In this document: one piece after another, positions 11,071 through 22,928 of the stretch | Layout: the number at the start of each line of letters is the position of its first letter | Position numbering within the stretch: the stretch's first letter is position 1 | Source of the DNA: Schistosoma haematobium | Lineage: Eukaryota > Platyhelminthes > Trematoda > Strigeidida > Schistosomatidae | Length of the DNA stretch: 64,000 nt | Direction: 5' to 3' | Assembly: GCF_000699445.3 (NCBI RefSeq) | Contig: NC_067198.1 | Coordinates: 44,888,691 to 44,952,690 of the forward strand | The notes under the pieces: generated by a model | What the model was told of the DNA's origin: nothing | The model's input: the letters and a program-made list of their open reading frames with translations, nothing else | Databases searched by the model: none | Translations under genes and position numbers: made by a program

Positions 11071-11414
11071 ATAACTTTGTTTTAAATCTTTATATAACAA
11101 CGATTTTAGCAAAGCGTAATAAATTCGAAGTCCTTTAATTAATGATTATCTTGAAAGATTTTGAGAAATCAACGTCATGTTCACTATCAGGAAAATGACG
11201 AGCAAAAACATACCGTCTTTAAAATCTTGGCTTTTATAACATGGGCTCAGTGATGTGGATGCTAGCATTTTTTTCTGTTATCCTAATCTATGTGCTTGAT
11301 ACGTGCATATAAACTGGAAAGCACAAATGGAAGTAATATAAGGCGGGAATTTTTCCACACTATGATCACCGAGTAATTTGTTTGGTACAGAGAGATCATT
11401 AAAAACTAAAAACA

Positions 11415-12155
11415 CGAAGTTCAGTGAATGGATCTTAGAAGCTTGAAAAATCTTTTGATGATGGTCTTTAATATAGAATCAGTCGTCCCAGTCATTTGAT
11501 CATCCTTAAAGCAAAGTTGCAGGAAGACAGGTTGATTCTCATTTGAAGCATAATCGATCTCCTTCATTTTATTCTCTTCATATTCACATAATGAATTTTT
11601 GCGTATAAACGTTATCACATAAACAACGTTCAAATGAGGTTGATTTCTATCCAGTTCTGTCCACTAAACATGATTTATGTATACAGTTGAATAGCGTCCT
11701 AACCAAAACTCTTGTACAACTTGTTGGACAAAGGCTAAAGCAATGCAAGTATAGGTAGCTCTTTCTTTTCGATAGACAAAATTTGTAAAATCGGCTACTT
11801 GTATTACTTTTAACACCAAGATCTAGAAAGTGAGAAATGATATCATTCTCAGTCGTAACTTAAACATTAGAGCGTTCTTTATTCAGATCTGACATATCAG
11901 TAGCTTGTTTACAATCATTACAGACAACACATGAGTCACCATCCTTGAAGTGAAACGTCTTATCATTGATTTCACTGCTCTTTGTCGTCAGTGTGTTAAA
12001 AATATAACTCCAAGCACTGGTTCAAGGGGACTTATAATGGCCACTCCATAAACTGAACGATTCAAGACACTTGAATCGAAGTTGAAAATCTTTGACGCAC
12101 ATTAGTAGAAGCTCGTTAAGTTCGTCCTTAGATAAAGTATGTTAATGTGTTGGTA
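11415..12155 (-). pseudogene. Penelope-like element reverse transcriptase fragment
   Basis: Conceptual minus-strand reading gives ELNELLLMCVKDFQLRF, then YGVAIISPLEPVLGVIFL. The second is a damaged version of the GVAMGSPLGPVLA motif of Penelope-like reverse transcriptases. Further on come a VYRK-type block, CFSLCPTSCTRVLVRTLFN, and the C-terminal palm/thumb block QPVFLQLCFKDDQMTGTTDS. The pieces are in different frames with stops between them. The GIY-YIG part that should follow is absent, so this is a 3'-incomplete, dead copy, separate from the one at about 15.0-15.7 kb. Confidence 0.75.
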
Positions 12156-12594
12156 CAGAGTTTGTATGACATTTTCCAGCGGACTGTAGTAACTAATAAT
12201 TATGTATCGAATGGAAGCATGAATGTACCAAAGATCCAGCAATTTGAATTGAATGCAGGTTGATTAGGGTCTCTCAAACTGTGTACGAACACCCTCAAGT
12301 GGTCCGGTCCTAACACTTTGTGAAGTGGATAATTTTAGTCCGATAGGAACTTCCTAACACCTAAACCTAACCTCGATATGGATCCTGAAGCTTTCAGTTC
12401 ATTATATTTGAAATCGCAAATCAATTTCTCTTACGAAAGTTCTCACAAACACTACGTAACAGATCACTATGGTGATCCAGTCATTTCATCTTCTGGACTT
12501 TAACAGATCATTTCGAAAATTCTTAACCCTAATAACACACTGCTCTTTCCCCATTATAACTACATGACAGCCATTTTTATCATTGGTATTGTTT

Positions 12595-12900
12595 GTTTGA
12601 ATCTTCCCATTCATGTTTAGGACTGCAATTGATCAATACCTTGTTGGCATATATGCATACTGTGCGGACTGCCTCGATATAGCCATAATTCACAAGCATT
12701 ATATGCAGAGATGGATAGTGGCTAGCAGTGGAATCCAGTTTGACGCGTTTCGTCCTTTTTGGAACTGGTCAGCTGGCTGTATCGAGGTAATACGCACAGC
12801 ATGCACATATGCCAATAAGAAACTGATTAAATACAGTCCTAAACATCAATGAGAAGATTCAAACAAACAATACGAAATGAATTTAAACTTCACCCCATCG
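12595..12900 (-). repeat. Hammerhead-carrying SINE, minus copy with fold-back end
   Basis: The minus strand reads a hammerhead-like core: CTGACCA (12766-12772), a stem with GGAC, and GAAAC (12747-12751), followed by GCGTC and AAACTGGATTCCACTGC. The G of the core CTGANGA is changed to C. Bases 12595-12665 (minus sense) match 12795-12870 (plus sense), so the copy ends in an inverted repeat with arms of about 70 bp. Confidence 0.7.
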
Positions 12901-12904
12901 CATA

Positions 12905-13080
12905 AGCAAGTGGCTATCAGGACTTAGTAGCTAAGTGGATAACGCGATGGTGTTTCAAGCGAACGATACTGAGTTCGAGTCCCAGAGTGAACATAAACAC
13001 TGAGATGCAGGTACATCCACCTGACGAGTCCCAAATAGGACAAAACGAGCGTCAAACTCGACTACACTGCTAACCACTAT
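12905..13080 (+). repeat. tRNA-derived SINE with hammerhead-like module (plus copy)
   Basis: A-box TAGCTAAGTGG (12928-12938) and B-box GAGTTCGAGTCCC (12971-12983) are followed by CTGACGA (13021-13027), stem II GTCC/GGAC (13028-13041), AAAAC where GAAAC is expected, and the cleavage-site GTC (13051-13053). The layout matches the hammerhead-containing SMalpha-type SINEs known from schistosomes. The G12-to-A change should abolish cleavage. Confidence 0.75.
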
Positions 13081-13371
13081 CCATCCATGCATACAATTTA
13101 TCATTATTTATATTCAAGTTATCATCTTTAATAAGACATTGTAATTATTGTTTTATCTTTAACCCTCAACAAATGAACACTACTACACTAGTTAAAGTAT
13201 AATCTAGAACAATGAAATCTCAGTTCAGTATGTATCAACAATTCTCTTTATATAATTAATCGAAATCAGCATAGATGTACAAAGGATAGGATTGTAATTC
13301 ACGTTGTTAACAATCTGAAATACAAAGAAAATTAACAATTAAATCTTTTCTAAACAGATCACATTAAAATA

Positions 13372-13738
13372 TTTATTTTTATTTATTTTAACACATGGAT
13401 ATTGGTACAAGGAGGCACCGAATACATATGTACCACACAAATCTCATTTGATATTTGTGAGGGCTGTGATAATGCCCAGGTACCCAAACCGAAGCAAGTG
13501 GTTTTCTTAGGGGGCCACACCCGGAGCCTTCGACCTAATGGTCTGATCCACAAGGCAGTGGAGCATCGTAAGGAGATGCAGTCGCATGGTAGCCGGTGAC
13601 CAACGATTGGTTGATACGCCATTTGTTCCTTTAGGATACTGGAGCCCATGTGCACTATTGGTTTGGAATCAGGGTTTCCCAACTCCCCTAGGTCGACTCT
13701 CCATGTCTACCAACCCAGTTAAAGCACCGGACATTCGC
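13372..13738 (-). repeat. Repeat A copy 1 (5'-truncated)
   Basis: Reverse orientation: the AAATAAATAAA tail is at the left end. It shares long blocks with 17106-17645 and 28868-29405 (for example CCTTAGGATACTGGAGCCCA against its complement). The ORFs in it (13383-13682 and 13402-13599) recur only because the repeat recurs. Confidence 0.8.
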
Positions 13739-13739
13739 T

Positions 13740-14985
13740 AAAATTACAAGAAATTTATGCATAAACCTATGCTCAATCGATACTTCGGAAGTCTATAAGT
13801 GGCGTTTTTTAGACTGTTTACATCTTGAGATTAACCGGAAAACAAGAACGCTCGTCATTTAAGAATCATTAGTGGAGCTTCGTTTCAAAGTTCTTATATC
13901 TACAGAAATTGAAAGTCCAATTGCACAGCTATCAGAAATAATAAAACCCGTGTAAAGACATTACAACAAGCAATAATTTGGTTGTTCACTCAATCGAACT
14001 ACGAAAAAATATCATCTAGATTTCTGATTGACCGAACAGCAACTCAAGCTTTTTAGAAACAAATATCGAAATCTCCCGAAAATAATAGATACCCCAATGA
14101 TCAGACATTTATAGTTAACACTAAAAATCAGCCTCTTCTAAGTAGAAGCACATTTAATACGACAGTGAAAAACAATTGAAATAGCATTCCATATTCATAC
14201 TGGTTAAATTTATGAAGGAATATGTTGAAAATGAGTGAGAAACATTAACATTGTGATGTGTGCTATTGATGTTGATAGTTATAAGTAGTATGTATCATCA
14301 ATCTAAAGTGGAATTCCCGATGGTAGAAGGTTGAGAAAATCGAAGAGAAGAGAACAGGAACAGAGAGTGGGTGGTATGGAAACGAAGCAACAACAAAGTC
14401 TGAGACATTTGATAGATATTTTGTAAATGAAGTATTTACTGTATGGTTCTCGGACTTTACCAAGATATTTTGTAATGTTGTATTCAAATACATTTGGTTG
14501 TCCTCATTGGTGTTTTCGTTCACTACAACATAATCGATCACAAAGAACGTGTAGATTATTAACAGTAAGGTCAACGAACTGTTATGATTGACAGATGTAA
14601 GAAGATACAACAATAAAGTGACAAACGAGATTCGTTGTACCAATGAAGAAGAAGGAGAAAGAAGAAGACAGTTGAGCAAGGGAAATTTTCTTTTCAACGA
14701 TTTCATTCACTTAAGTTATACAATAGTATTTACAGTTAATATTATCTACTGAAATCGTAGACCACAGTAAAGTAGAACAGTGTTGAGTATTAAAAACAGT
14801 AGAGTGATATCTTGTCATGAACTGTCTACGAAAACAAGATGTATTTAAAGTAATGTGATAAATGGTTAATGAATAGTGGTAACGTGAAAATAAGTGTCCA
14901 TTTAATGACTATTAAAAAGAAAATGATTGAGAATTGCAATAGTGGCTAATTAATCGTTGTGCGTAGAAGCAATTTTTTTCTGGAA
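13740..14985. other. No recognised gene; anonymous ORF 14263-14706 (-)
   Basis: The 147-codon minus-strand ORF is hydrophobic and Ser/Thr-rich with no known motif. Its start region (about 14680-14745) resembles the end of the palindromic element at 54014-54457, so it is probably a chance ORF over repeat DNA. Confidence 0.4.
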
Positions 14986-14989
14986 AAAA

Positions 14990-15695
14990 TATAGATTATA
15001 GAAGATAAAAGAGAAAGTTAAGACCTTAGTAGAATAAGGGACTGAACATACTGCTTTGTACGCAAAGGTCTGGATTGGACTAGTGAATAACAAAAGACTT
15101 TGCTGTACATTAGGTTATTCAATTGTATTCCTCTTGAGCCGAATCTTCTGATTGTATGTATGATTTCGGAGGAAACTTCTGGTAAAGTGAAGGTGATCGG
15201 AATTGACTAGATACTCCAAAATTGAACTTCTGACTAACTTTTTTAACCCTTTAGAAAGCCGGGAAGGGTAATGTTCGGGGATGTGTTTTGAAAAAGCTTG
15301 CTTTGTGAGGCCAATATAACCCGATCCACATTAGTAAGCAAAGTGATAGACATGCATTGGTTTGGCTCAAAGTGAGAGCTTATCATTCACACAACTACGA
15401 ATCATAGGACCACTAGAAAGGATAATACAAAGTCAAGTCGATTATAATGTTTTTCTCAGATCTCGAAAGTCTGTTTTTCAGAATTTCTGATTCAGTATGT
15501 CCTTTAAACTGAATGTCCATGATGAGTCTTGTCTGGTGCAGTGAACACTTTCACGTTGTTGTTCTGGATTCAGAGATTTTTTGATAGATCTAGGTGGATA
15601 TTCATTGTTGATCAGTACCTGGCGTAGTTTATCACGTTCGATATCAATTGCATTCTCGGACTCCGAAACGAAAAATATATCGAAAATCGACTGAA
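14990..15695 (-). pseudogene. Penelope-like element linker plus GIY-YIG endonuclease remnant
   Basis: Minus-strand reading gives ERDKLRQVLINNEYPPRSI, the thumb-to-linker block (NGYPPRFI type) seen in Penelope-like elements. After frameshifts comes CGSGYIGLTKQAFSKHIPEH, a good match to the GIY-YIG nuclease start (GSGYIG with following Arg/Lys-rich helix). The nuclease would nick the target to prime reverse transcription. Several stops and frame changes make it non-functional. Its position and order show that it is not the missing end of the copy at 11415-12155. Confidence 0.7.
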
Positions 15696-15699
15696 TTTA

Positions 15700-17100
15700 C
15701 AAATATATACTACTGGATTATGATTCAGTAGTCTAATGACATCGTGAACATCATAAAACTTGAAGGTCATTCAGTTCGATAATATGTATGTCTATAATTG
15801 TTGTGAAAGCTCGGCAAACTAGTAATAAACAACTGTCGAACGCTTACTTGCTTTCAGAGATTCTCGAACTAACATCGGTTCGCAATTAAAACAATCAGGA
15901 TAACCGTTTTCGAATACGAAATCTGATAGAAAAAAAATTCTGAATGCATGTATGTATGCGTATGTATGGGGAAAAAAACAATTGTTCGCGATACTTGATT
16001 GCCTGATATACACAGTAACCCAATAAATCGACCGTTAAATACAGTAAACATGTATAGACCAGGGAAAGTTTATTAACTCGACAGAGAGCAGTCACCGAAT
16101 AGATTCAAAAGTGGGACGGATGTAACAAGACAGTTGTGTATATTTGCTGTAGCTTCACACGTCTGTCTCCAACCGTCGAATTATCACAAGACTGGACATA
16201 TATGATAGTATGAGTGTTCTGTTAAGCGGATAAGTGAATAAGCACTGTGGCTAATACCCAATGATCAATCTGTTGTACACATATCTCAGTTCTACTAAAA
16301 TTCAGTCTCAGCTCGAACAGTTCAGTGATGACGCCTCCAACTGTGAACCTTGGTGACGAGAGCTCAAGTCTGACACGCAGTATCAGTTCCCTCAAGACTA
16401 CAGGTCCATCCTTCTGACAAAAGTTAAACAGCACGAGACCTGGGTACACGGTTTCCTGTTGACTACCCCAAACCTCCACCTTACATCAGAACATGATACA
16501 CGCGATATCGAATAACGTAAACTAGTGGCCACACTCCAGCTCGATTGATACGATTCGGTCAGTACTAAGAAGAATTCACAAGCATGACGTTGGTCACTAC
16601 TCAGTGATCAATCAATCGAAAATATCACCGTCAATGTTTTGACCTTAAGGTTATTATGCTTGTACAGAAGTGCATAAACACAATCCCATTACTATTAACG
16701 TTTCCAGGTAAAGTTACACTTCCCATCAATGTTATCTTAAGAAGATTGTAACTAATTATGAAGATCTTTTAGCATCCAAAATTTAGTGTTTCTTATTTAC
16801 GATTACGACCGAAGTTCTTAAAAGACAACCAACTCTCAGAAAGTCACTAGATTATTACGTGAATTTGTTTAATAATATTACACTGTCAGAGGTTGTATTT
16901 AAGTTTTCGATTTACATAAATTAACTTTCTGAACAGTTATATTTTCCACTTGTTTACTCGTTTGTCATAGTGATGAAAATAAATTACGAACTAGAGAAAA
17001 TTTCACTCGAAATCTAGGCACTCGAAGTACTGACCCCAAAAAATAAAATCACGTTTTTTATTTACAACACCATTATGTAGACTGCCACCAGTTAAACAGA
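15700..17100. other. No gene seen
   Basis: Several overlapping ORFs of 60-85 codons occur at 15819-16479 on the minus strand, without recognisable motifs. Nothing else is supported. Confidence 0.5.
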
Positions 17101-17105
17101 AGATG

Positions 17106-17645
17106 TAGCGCAACCTTCAGGTTCCCCAAATGCCCTGGTACGACCGAGGGTAGGGAGAGTCAGTTCTCCCTCTCAAAATGCTCTCACATGCCCATGTGTA
17201 TACAGCAACTTTAAAGGAAGTCCTACTCACTGCCTTCTCGCACCAGCGGTGTTGTTTACGAAATTGAGGAGACGAAAAGCGAATGTCTGGCGCTTTAATC
17301 GGGTTGGTGGACATAGAGAGTCCACCTAGGGTAATTGGAAAACCCTGATTTCATACCAATAGTGTACATGGGATCCAGTATCCTGAAGAAACAAATGGCG
17401 TATGAACCAATTGTTGGTCATCGGCTACCATGGGACTCATCTACTTACGATGCTCCACTGCCTTGTGGATCAGACCTTTAGGTCGAAGGCTCCAGGTGCG
17501 ACCTCCTAAGGAAACCACCTGCTTCGGTTTGGGTAACCCAGCAGTATCACAGACCACACACAAATCAAGTGACTTGTGTGGTGTATGTATTCGGTGCCCC
17601 TTTGTACCAATATTTATGTGTTCAAATAAATAAATACATAAATAA
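17106..17645 (+). repeat. Repeat A copy 2 (longest form)
   Basis: About 540 bp ending in TATTTATGTGTTCAAATAAATAAA. Its last 60 bp or so (TTGTGTGG...ATTCGGTGCCCC...GTACCAATATTTATGTG) is shared with the 3' ends of the RTE-like copies at 32845-33482 and 58265-58765. The body has no reverse transcriptase motifs, so it is best read as a non-autonomous retroposon. Confidence 0.8.
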
Positions 17646-17649
17646 ATAA

Positions 17650-18690
17650 ACAAATAAATAAATAGTTGGAGTCAATCACAAAGAAGCCTCCAGTCTAGAC
17701 TCGGTATTAGTTGGTGTTTAGCGACAAGGTGTATCCACAATCTTTAAAGAGCTGATGACTTTCATGGAAACCGAATTTGTATCACCATGATAGTTATAGA
17801 AGTTATCACTGAGCTATTAGTGTCTCTATTCAACAAGTTTATCTCTAATTATAAATATCGACGTGCACCACCATGTCTGTTCACTTAAAATGGTGACCAC
17901 ATTGCAATTGAATCTATTTACACTGAGCAAACGCGATATTGAGATTTCTTTACATAATACGCATAAAATATATTGCACCTGCCCACTCAAAACAGAATGC
18001 GCAACACAAAATATAGAGATGACATTGTAAACAAGGAGGATGTATAATAGAAGATAAATATCAGTTAGATATATTGTAGTGAACGAGAACACGAGTGGGG
18101 ACAATCGAATGTATTTGAACACAAAATTACAGAATATCTTAGTTAAATCTAAGAACCATACAGTAAATTCTTCACTTCCAAAATGTCAATCAATTGTCTC
18201 AAACTTGACTGTTCCTTCTGCCTCCAGGCATTTTACTTTCGATTGATGATACATACTACTTATATCCATCGACGTCAGTAGCACACACCACAAAATAACC
18301 AACAAAAATTTCTTCCAGTTAAGCTATACTACACTTTTATGAAGAATGTACAAAAAATACTACGATAACGTCACTACTGGCTCACATTTTAAACCGTACC
18401 TGACGTTTTAAGGACGTCGATCTGAAGGTCATAACAGGCTGACCTAATGCAAGTTGCGAACTTCAGTATTACTAATATGGTGGTAACAGAGGATATTAAA
18501 AATCTTTCAGAGTTAACGATGATAGAATTAAGTCACCGACATCCTTAGCATATAAGAGCAAGGTTTCACAACCAAAACATTGGCTACTACCCAGTGATTG
18601 GTTGAATGTAAACATCAAAACAAATATTTAGTCTTCCTGGAAATCAGTAAGAGCTTATTCCTTTTTCCATCTCTCACATTCTCTAGAATA
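17650..18690. other. No gene seen
   Basis: A minus-strand ORF of 98 codons (17826-18122) has no recognisable features. Confidence 0.45.
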
Positions 18691-18699
18691 AAAACTAAC

Positions 18700-19778
18700 C
18701 AGTCAGTCAGTCAGTAACAACGTAGAACTTCATACGTACGTACAAAAGTTCGAGTTGCCACACCACATTAGCACACAGATGCAGTGGTCGATTCAAATCC
18801 CGTAGTGGTAGAGACGGTAAGATTATAAGCAGTAATCGGAAAGATTAGGGTTTGAAGATGTTATTTAAAGAGTATAATTCAGTGAAATAAAATTGGGAAG
18901 AGAAAAAGAGAACATGACAAATTCAGAAAATTAGAATTTGGGAGAACACAAATATTGGATACACCTGCGCCATTGCAAACGATTTTAAGCCATGTCATTC
19001 AGGGTCTCTAACCATCGGTTGCTATCATCTCGCAGTCCCCAACCAGGTAGTTTACACCTACCAACACAGCTCAGTCCACTTGTCAGTGACTCCATAGATT
19101 TATGCCATGTTTCGGTCTGGCCACCCCTAGCTTTCTTCCAACCTACTCCTATACTATTGAGCATCGCGCGTCGAGGCAGTCGGTGGTTGGGCATACGTAA
19201 CACGTGTCCCAGCCATCTCAACTGATCAAGTTTCATTACTTAATCAATTGACTTGCCATCCTTACCTAGTACCCGTTTCCTAGCAACTGCGTTACATACT
19301 CGATGGTCCCAGGATATACGAGCAATGTTTCGAAGACAGCTATGATCGAATACTAGTAACCCACGAATATCCTCTACTCTTACCGGCCATCTTTCACTGC
19401 CGGAACGAACTGCTGCGCAGTAAACACGTCCTTTGTTTGATAGACGGATATCTCGCCTACACCATAATTGATGCAAGTTGGCAAAAGCTAGTCGAGCCTT
19501 CTGTATCCGTGCAGAGATTTCGTCACACACCACACTACAAGGGCTGATGAGACTTCCAAGATAAGTGAAGCGATCGACAAGCTCAACTACTTCACTTCCT
19601 ATCATTAGTTCGGGTGTCGATGCAACCCAATCCTGAAGCAACATTTTGCATTTCGAGGTGGAGAATTGCACGCCGAACATGCTTGCATTGTTGCTTAGAG
19701 TGGTCAGAAGACTCTGCATTTTGTCAGCGTCTTCACCAAATAAAACTATGTCATCGGCATATTCTAGGTCAGAAAGTG
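18700..19778 (-). mobile_element. RTE-like LINE copy, 5'-truncated, with target-site duplication
   Basis: The truncated 5' end lies just before the catalytic box: the frame starts LSDLEYADDIVLFGEDADKM. It continues through the RTE C-terminal domain ([46 protein letters not shown]). Two nonsense codons interrupt it: TAA at 19237-19239 between the two ORF halves, and TAA near 18983 where the sister copy at 63.7 kb has CAA. A 3' UTR of about 270 bp ends in CAGT repeats. The octamer AAACTAAC flanks both sides (18692-18699 and 19779-19786). It lies directly 3' of the CCDC137-like gene, same strand. Confidence 0.85.
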
Positions 19779-19939
19779 AAACTAACTAACATTCATACCA
19801 GTCTTATTTCGTTGATTTGTGAAAAGCACAAGCACAAATATTATTTCAGGCTAGAAAAAAAAAGCAATACATTAGAAATACATAATGAATAGCATAAGAA
19901 TCTAGTTATCCACACAACAACAAAAAAAAAATATTAAAA

Positions 19940-20967
19940 TTATGAAACTAACTTGTCTAAACTATGTATTTGATCCAATTTTTTCTTAAATACCATTTTA
20001 GGTTTAGTCAATTGTAATGGAGGTGCCATAACAACTTCATTGAATTTCACTTTATCTATATATTGATTATTGATAAAGTAATAGAAGTGATGAATACAAA
20101 CCTTGTAAGTGTTCAAACCCTGTTAAACGTTTTTCAATAGTACGTAAACGTTTTTCTTTACGTTTCTCATTTAAACGTCTTTAAGATTTTTTAAAAAAAA
20201 AGAAGGAAATAATGTCAAATCAATATTGAAGTTTACTTTATAGCTTTACGTTTCTTTTTACTTTGTTTAACTTCTGTAATAGGAATAAGTTCAGTCTAAA
20301 TTAATGTTATTAAAATATTGAAAAAACATATATATATGTAATAATATTACTCGTTGTTTCTTGGAGAATTCCACCTTATTTAATTCATCTTCAACTTCTT
20401 TATGAAGTCGTCCCAAATAATGAGCATCTGATTCATGTTTACCTTGTTTCAAGACAGGAACTGGATCATCTTTTTTCTTCATACCTTTAGTATCTCCAAC
20501 AGCTGTATTGTAATGAAATAAACTGTATACGAAACAAATAAACATTATATACCTGGATCAAATAGAGTTTTCCATTTACCATCTTTCATAAGTAACATTT
20601 GTTTAAAACTAGCTGGAACATAATTTTCATCATTAAATTTAGGTGGACGATTGTATATTTCTGATGAATAGACAATTAACAATTGCACATATATATAGAG
20701 AGAGAGTAGGATTGCAATGAAATACAAAGAAAAAAAAAGTAGAACATACCTAAATTTGAATTATTTGCGCCAATATTTTTTAATTTTTTATGCTTTTTTG
20801 TTTTTAATCGACGAGTATATTGAACAGGAGTTTTACTGTTCACACGTGATTGAACCACTTCTTTGTACCTTTTACGACGACTAGAATGCTGGCGAACTTA
20901 AAGATTTAGAAAGAGTAAATGAATCGATCAATTGTAATTACAAAATAATACCTTTATTTTTACTCAT
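19940..20967 (-). CDS. CCDC137: CCDC137-like nucleolar basic coiled-coil protein (7 exons)
   Basis: Exons on the minus strand: 20967-20952, 20896-20750, 20660-20553, 20502-20351, 20295-20237, 20178-20102, 20055-19940. They join in frame to give 224 residues plus stop. The introns are only 55, 89, 50, 55, 58 and 46 nt, all GT-AG. The protein is Lys/Arg-rich from the start (MSKNKVRQHSSRRKRYKEVV). It then has a central block (PPKFNDENYVPASFKQML), a HESDAHYLGRLHKEVEDEL helix, a basic helix (KKKRKAIKRLNEKRKEKR) and a C-terminal VKFNEVVMAPPLQLTKPK. The last three fit the order and wording of animal CCDC137 (RaRF), a nucleolar/chromosome-associated protein; the vertebrate protein is somewhat longer. 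Identification rests on remembered motif similarity. An RTE copy lies 160 bases past the stop. Confidence 0.8.
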
Positions 20968-21255
20968 TTTTCTTTTTCAATTTCACACACAATTCACAGA
21001 TACTTCATTATTAATTCAAGCAAGAAACGTCTGCAACTATCATTTGAAAAAAGATCGCTAGTTAGTCAATGAATCCTGCATTTTTAAATTAACCAATGGT
21101 TAAAAAAGAACACAGAATAAATTTCCACCAATCAAAGTTGCTAATACACTTCCAATCAATAAAGTGTAAAATAAAAAGATGAAGAACAATTGAATGAAAG
21201 ATAGAATGTAAAATATCTAAATCTAAACAGAAAAAAGAGACCTAGGGGAAAACAT

Positions 21256-21915
21256 TTCGTTTATTTATTTATTTTAACACATAGATATTGGTACAAGGAG
21301 GTACCAAATACATATGCGCCACACAGATCTCATTTGATATGCGTGAGAGCCTAAACCGAAGCAGGTGGTTTTCTTAGGGGGCCACACCCGGAGACTTCGA
21401 CCTGAAGTTCTGATCCACAAGGCAGTGGAGCATCATAGGAAGATGCAATTTTATGGTAGCCGGTGACCAACGATTGGTTCTGTTGGGATATTTTTCTGAA
21501 TATCCCAACAATTATCCTATTAAGTCTAATGGTGTCCTTGGACTTTAAGTGGGCATTTCCTATTGGTCAATGTTTATTTCACTTGTCAAATATTGCACAA
21601 GTGTTGTTTTCTATTTTATGGTACGATGTGGTCTGTTTGATTGGTATATAAACAGAGTATGTCTGAAATATAATGATTCATATCGCTGAGACTGAGACTT
21701 GCGTTCTGGACTCAACTAGCTGGGCTAGACAGGGAAGCGAGACCAATCAGAACTCTAGGCCGTTCTTGCGTGTCTTACGCGTCTTTGTAATCGATCGGTA
21801 ATTCGCTAACCTCCAATCAGCAGCGTCTCACGTTACAACAGGTCCATACGCCATTTGTTCCTTTAGGATACTGGAGCCCATGTGCACCATTAGTTTGCAA
21901 TCAGGGTTTTCCAAC
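21256..21915 (-). repeat. Repeat A copy 3, split by a solo LTR
   Basis: The repeat runs 21256-21480 and resumes at 21841-21915. The tail is at the left (TTTATTTATTTTAACACATAG). The break falls exactly at GATTGGTTC / GGTCCATACGCC, which is continuous in the intact copy at 57.8 kb. Confidence 0.8.
21481..21840 (+). mobile_element. Solo LTR (TGTTGGG...ACAACA) inside repeat A
   Basis: 360 bp beginning TGTTGGGATA and ending GTTACAACA, with terminal TGTTG/CAACA. Flanks are GGTTC (21476-21480) and GGTCC (21841-21845), a 5-bp duplication with one mismatch. The first 30 bases form a hairpin (TGTTGGGATATT...AATATCCCAACA). A TATATAAACAGAG promoter-like motif lies near 21646. A diverged copy is at 10694-11070. 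Confidence 0.8.
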
Positions 21916-21919
21916 TATC

Positions 21920-22915
21920 TAAACTCGAAACTTATGAGCAGATAGAGGACGAATACATCTATGGAATTGCTGTAGATTTTCAGCCATGTCCTCTAAGGTC
22001 TTCAATTATAGACGACAATAATCTTAAGAGCTTCAGTTAGGTAGTTAATACAACCCAACATGGCGAAGTTCAACCTAATAAATCAAGGGCATATCCGATC
22101 ACCTTAAGTCCAGGTTTACTCATATGCTAGTCAGATCATAACGTCAAAGTAAATGGTGGCTGCTCATCAGTAATATGTTTCAAACCATATCAATGAAGGT
22201 TCACAGCTTAGCATAGCTAAATGAAAAGCTGTGCATAGTCTCAGCATTACTTATTCGATTATTCTTACTTTTAAAAAGACATACAGGGTTGAACTAAAGG
22301 TTCGGTATGAAATAGTAAGTCACTGAATATTACGTGAAAAACTCCCTTTGGTTTTCGTCCAAACCAAAAGTTACTGATTAGTTTTTGAAGCATAATGACT
22401 CCGAATCAATAACAAGTAGAACCAGACTAGAGGGATCACCGTGGAGCTTGGTCACTTAAAGGTATTAATTTGGTGTCAAAAGTCCAACCAGTTACTATTT
22501 AGGGTGGTCTATTAACATATTTAGTGCCCACAATGAATTCAATCCAAAACTTGTAAACAGTTATTGAATTGTACTAAGTCTATCAGTAACTCCAGAATAA
22601 TGACTTTTATGTGTATATTATAAATAACACTATTTGGATTAAATCTGGATTCCTTGTTTCGCTAACTTCAGTATGAAGTGTAGTTTCTCCAAGTAGAGTT
22701 AAAAGTGCATTTAAGTCAATCGGTTGTAAATCCATTACAGTGATTATAAATTATGAATGACTATTTGTCACTGAATAAAAACAGTGAAAAAGTATTAAGA
22801 ATTCGTAAATTAATGTAGTGAAAATATTCTGAAAGTTGACTTTGTATCCACCTTCACTTAATTTTGAAATCTATATAAATTTTCATTCTCAGAGGTTATA
22901 TTCCGGAATTCCACA
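21920..22915. other. No gene seen
   Basis: AT-rich sequence without recognisable coding, RNA or repeat content. Confidence 0.5.
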
Positions 22916-22928
22916 GCCATAACAGGAT

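Noticed and set aside
13383..13682. ORFs within repeat A (also at 17430-17653 and 29116-29404) as conserved small proteins
   Set aside because: They recur because the repeat recurs, appear on both strands, and break in other copies.
14263..14706. 147-codon ORF on the minus strand as a gene
   Set aside because: No motif, biased composition, and its 5' part overlaps sequence resembling the palindromic repeat at 54 kb.
11415..15695. One Penelope-like element interrupted by other insertions
   Set aside because: On the minus strand the nuclease part lies upstream of the RT part, the reverse of the required order.
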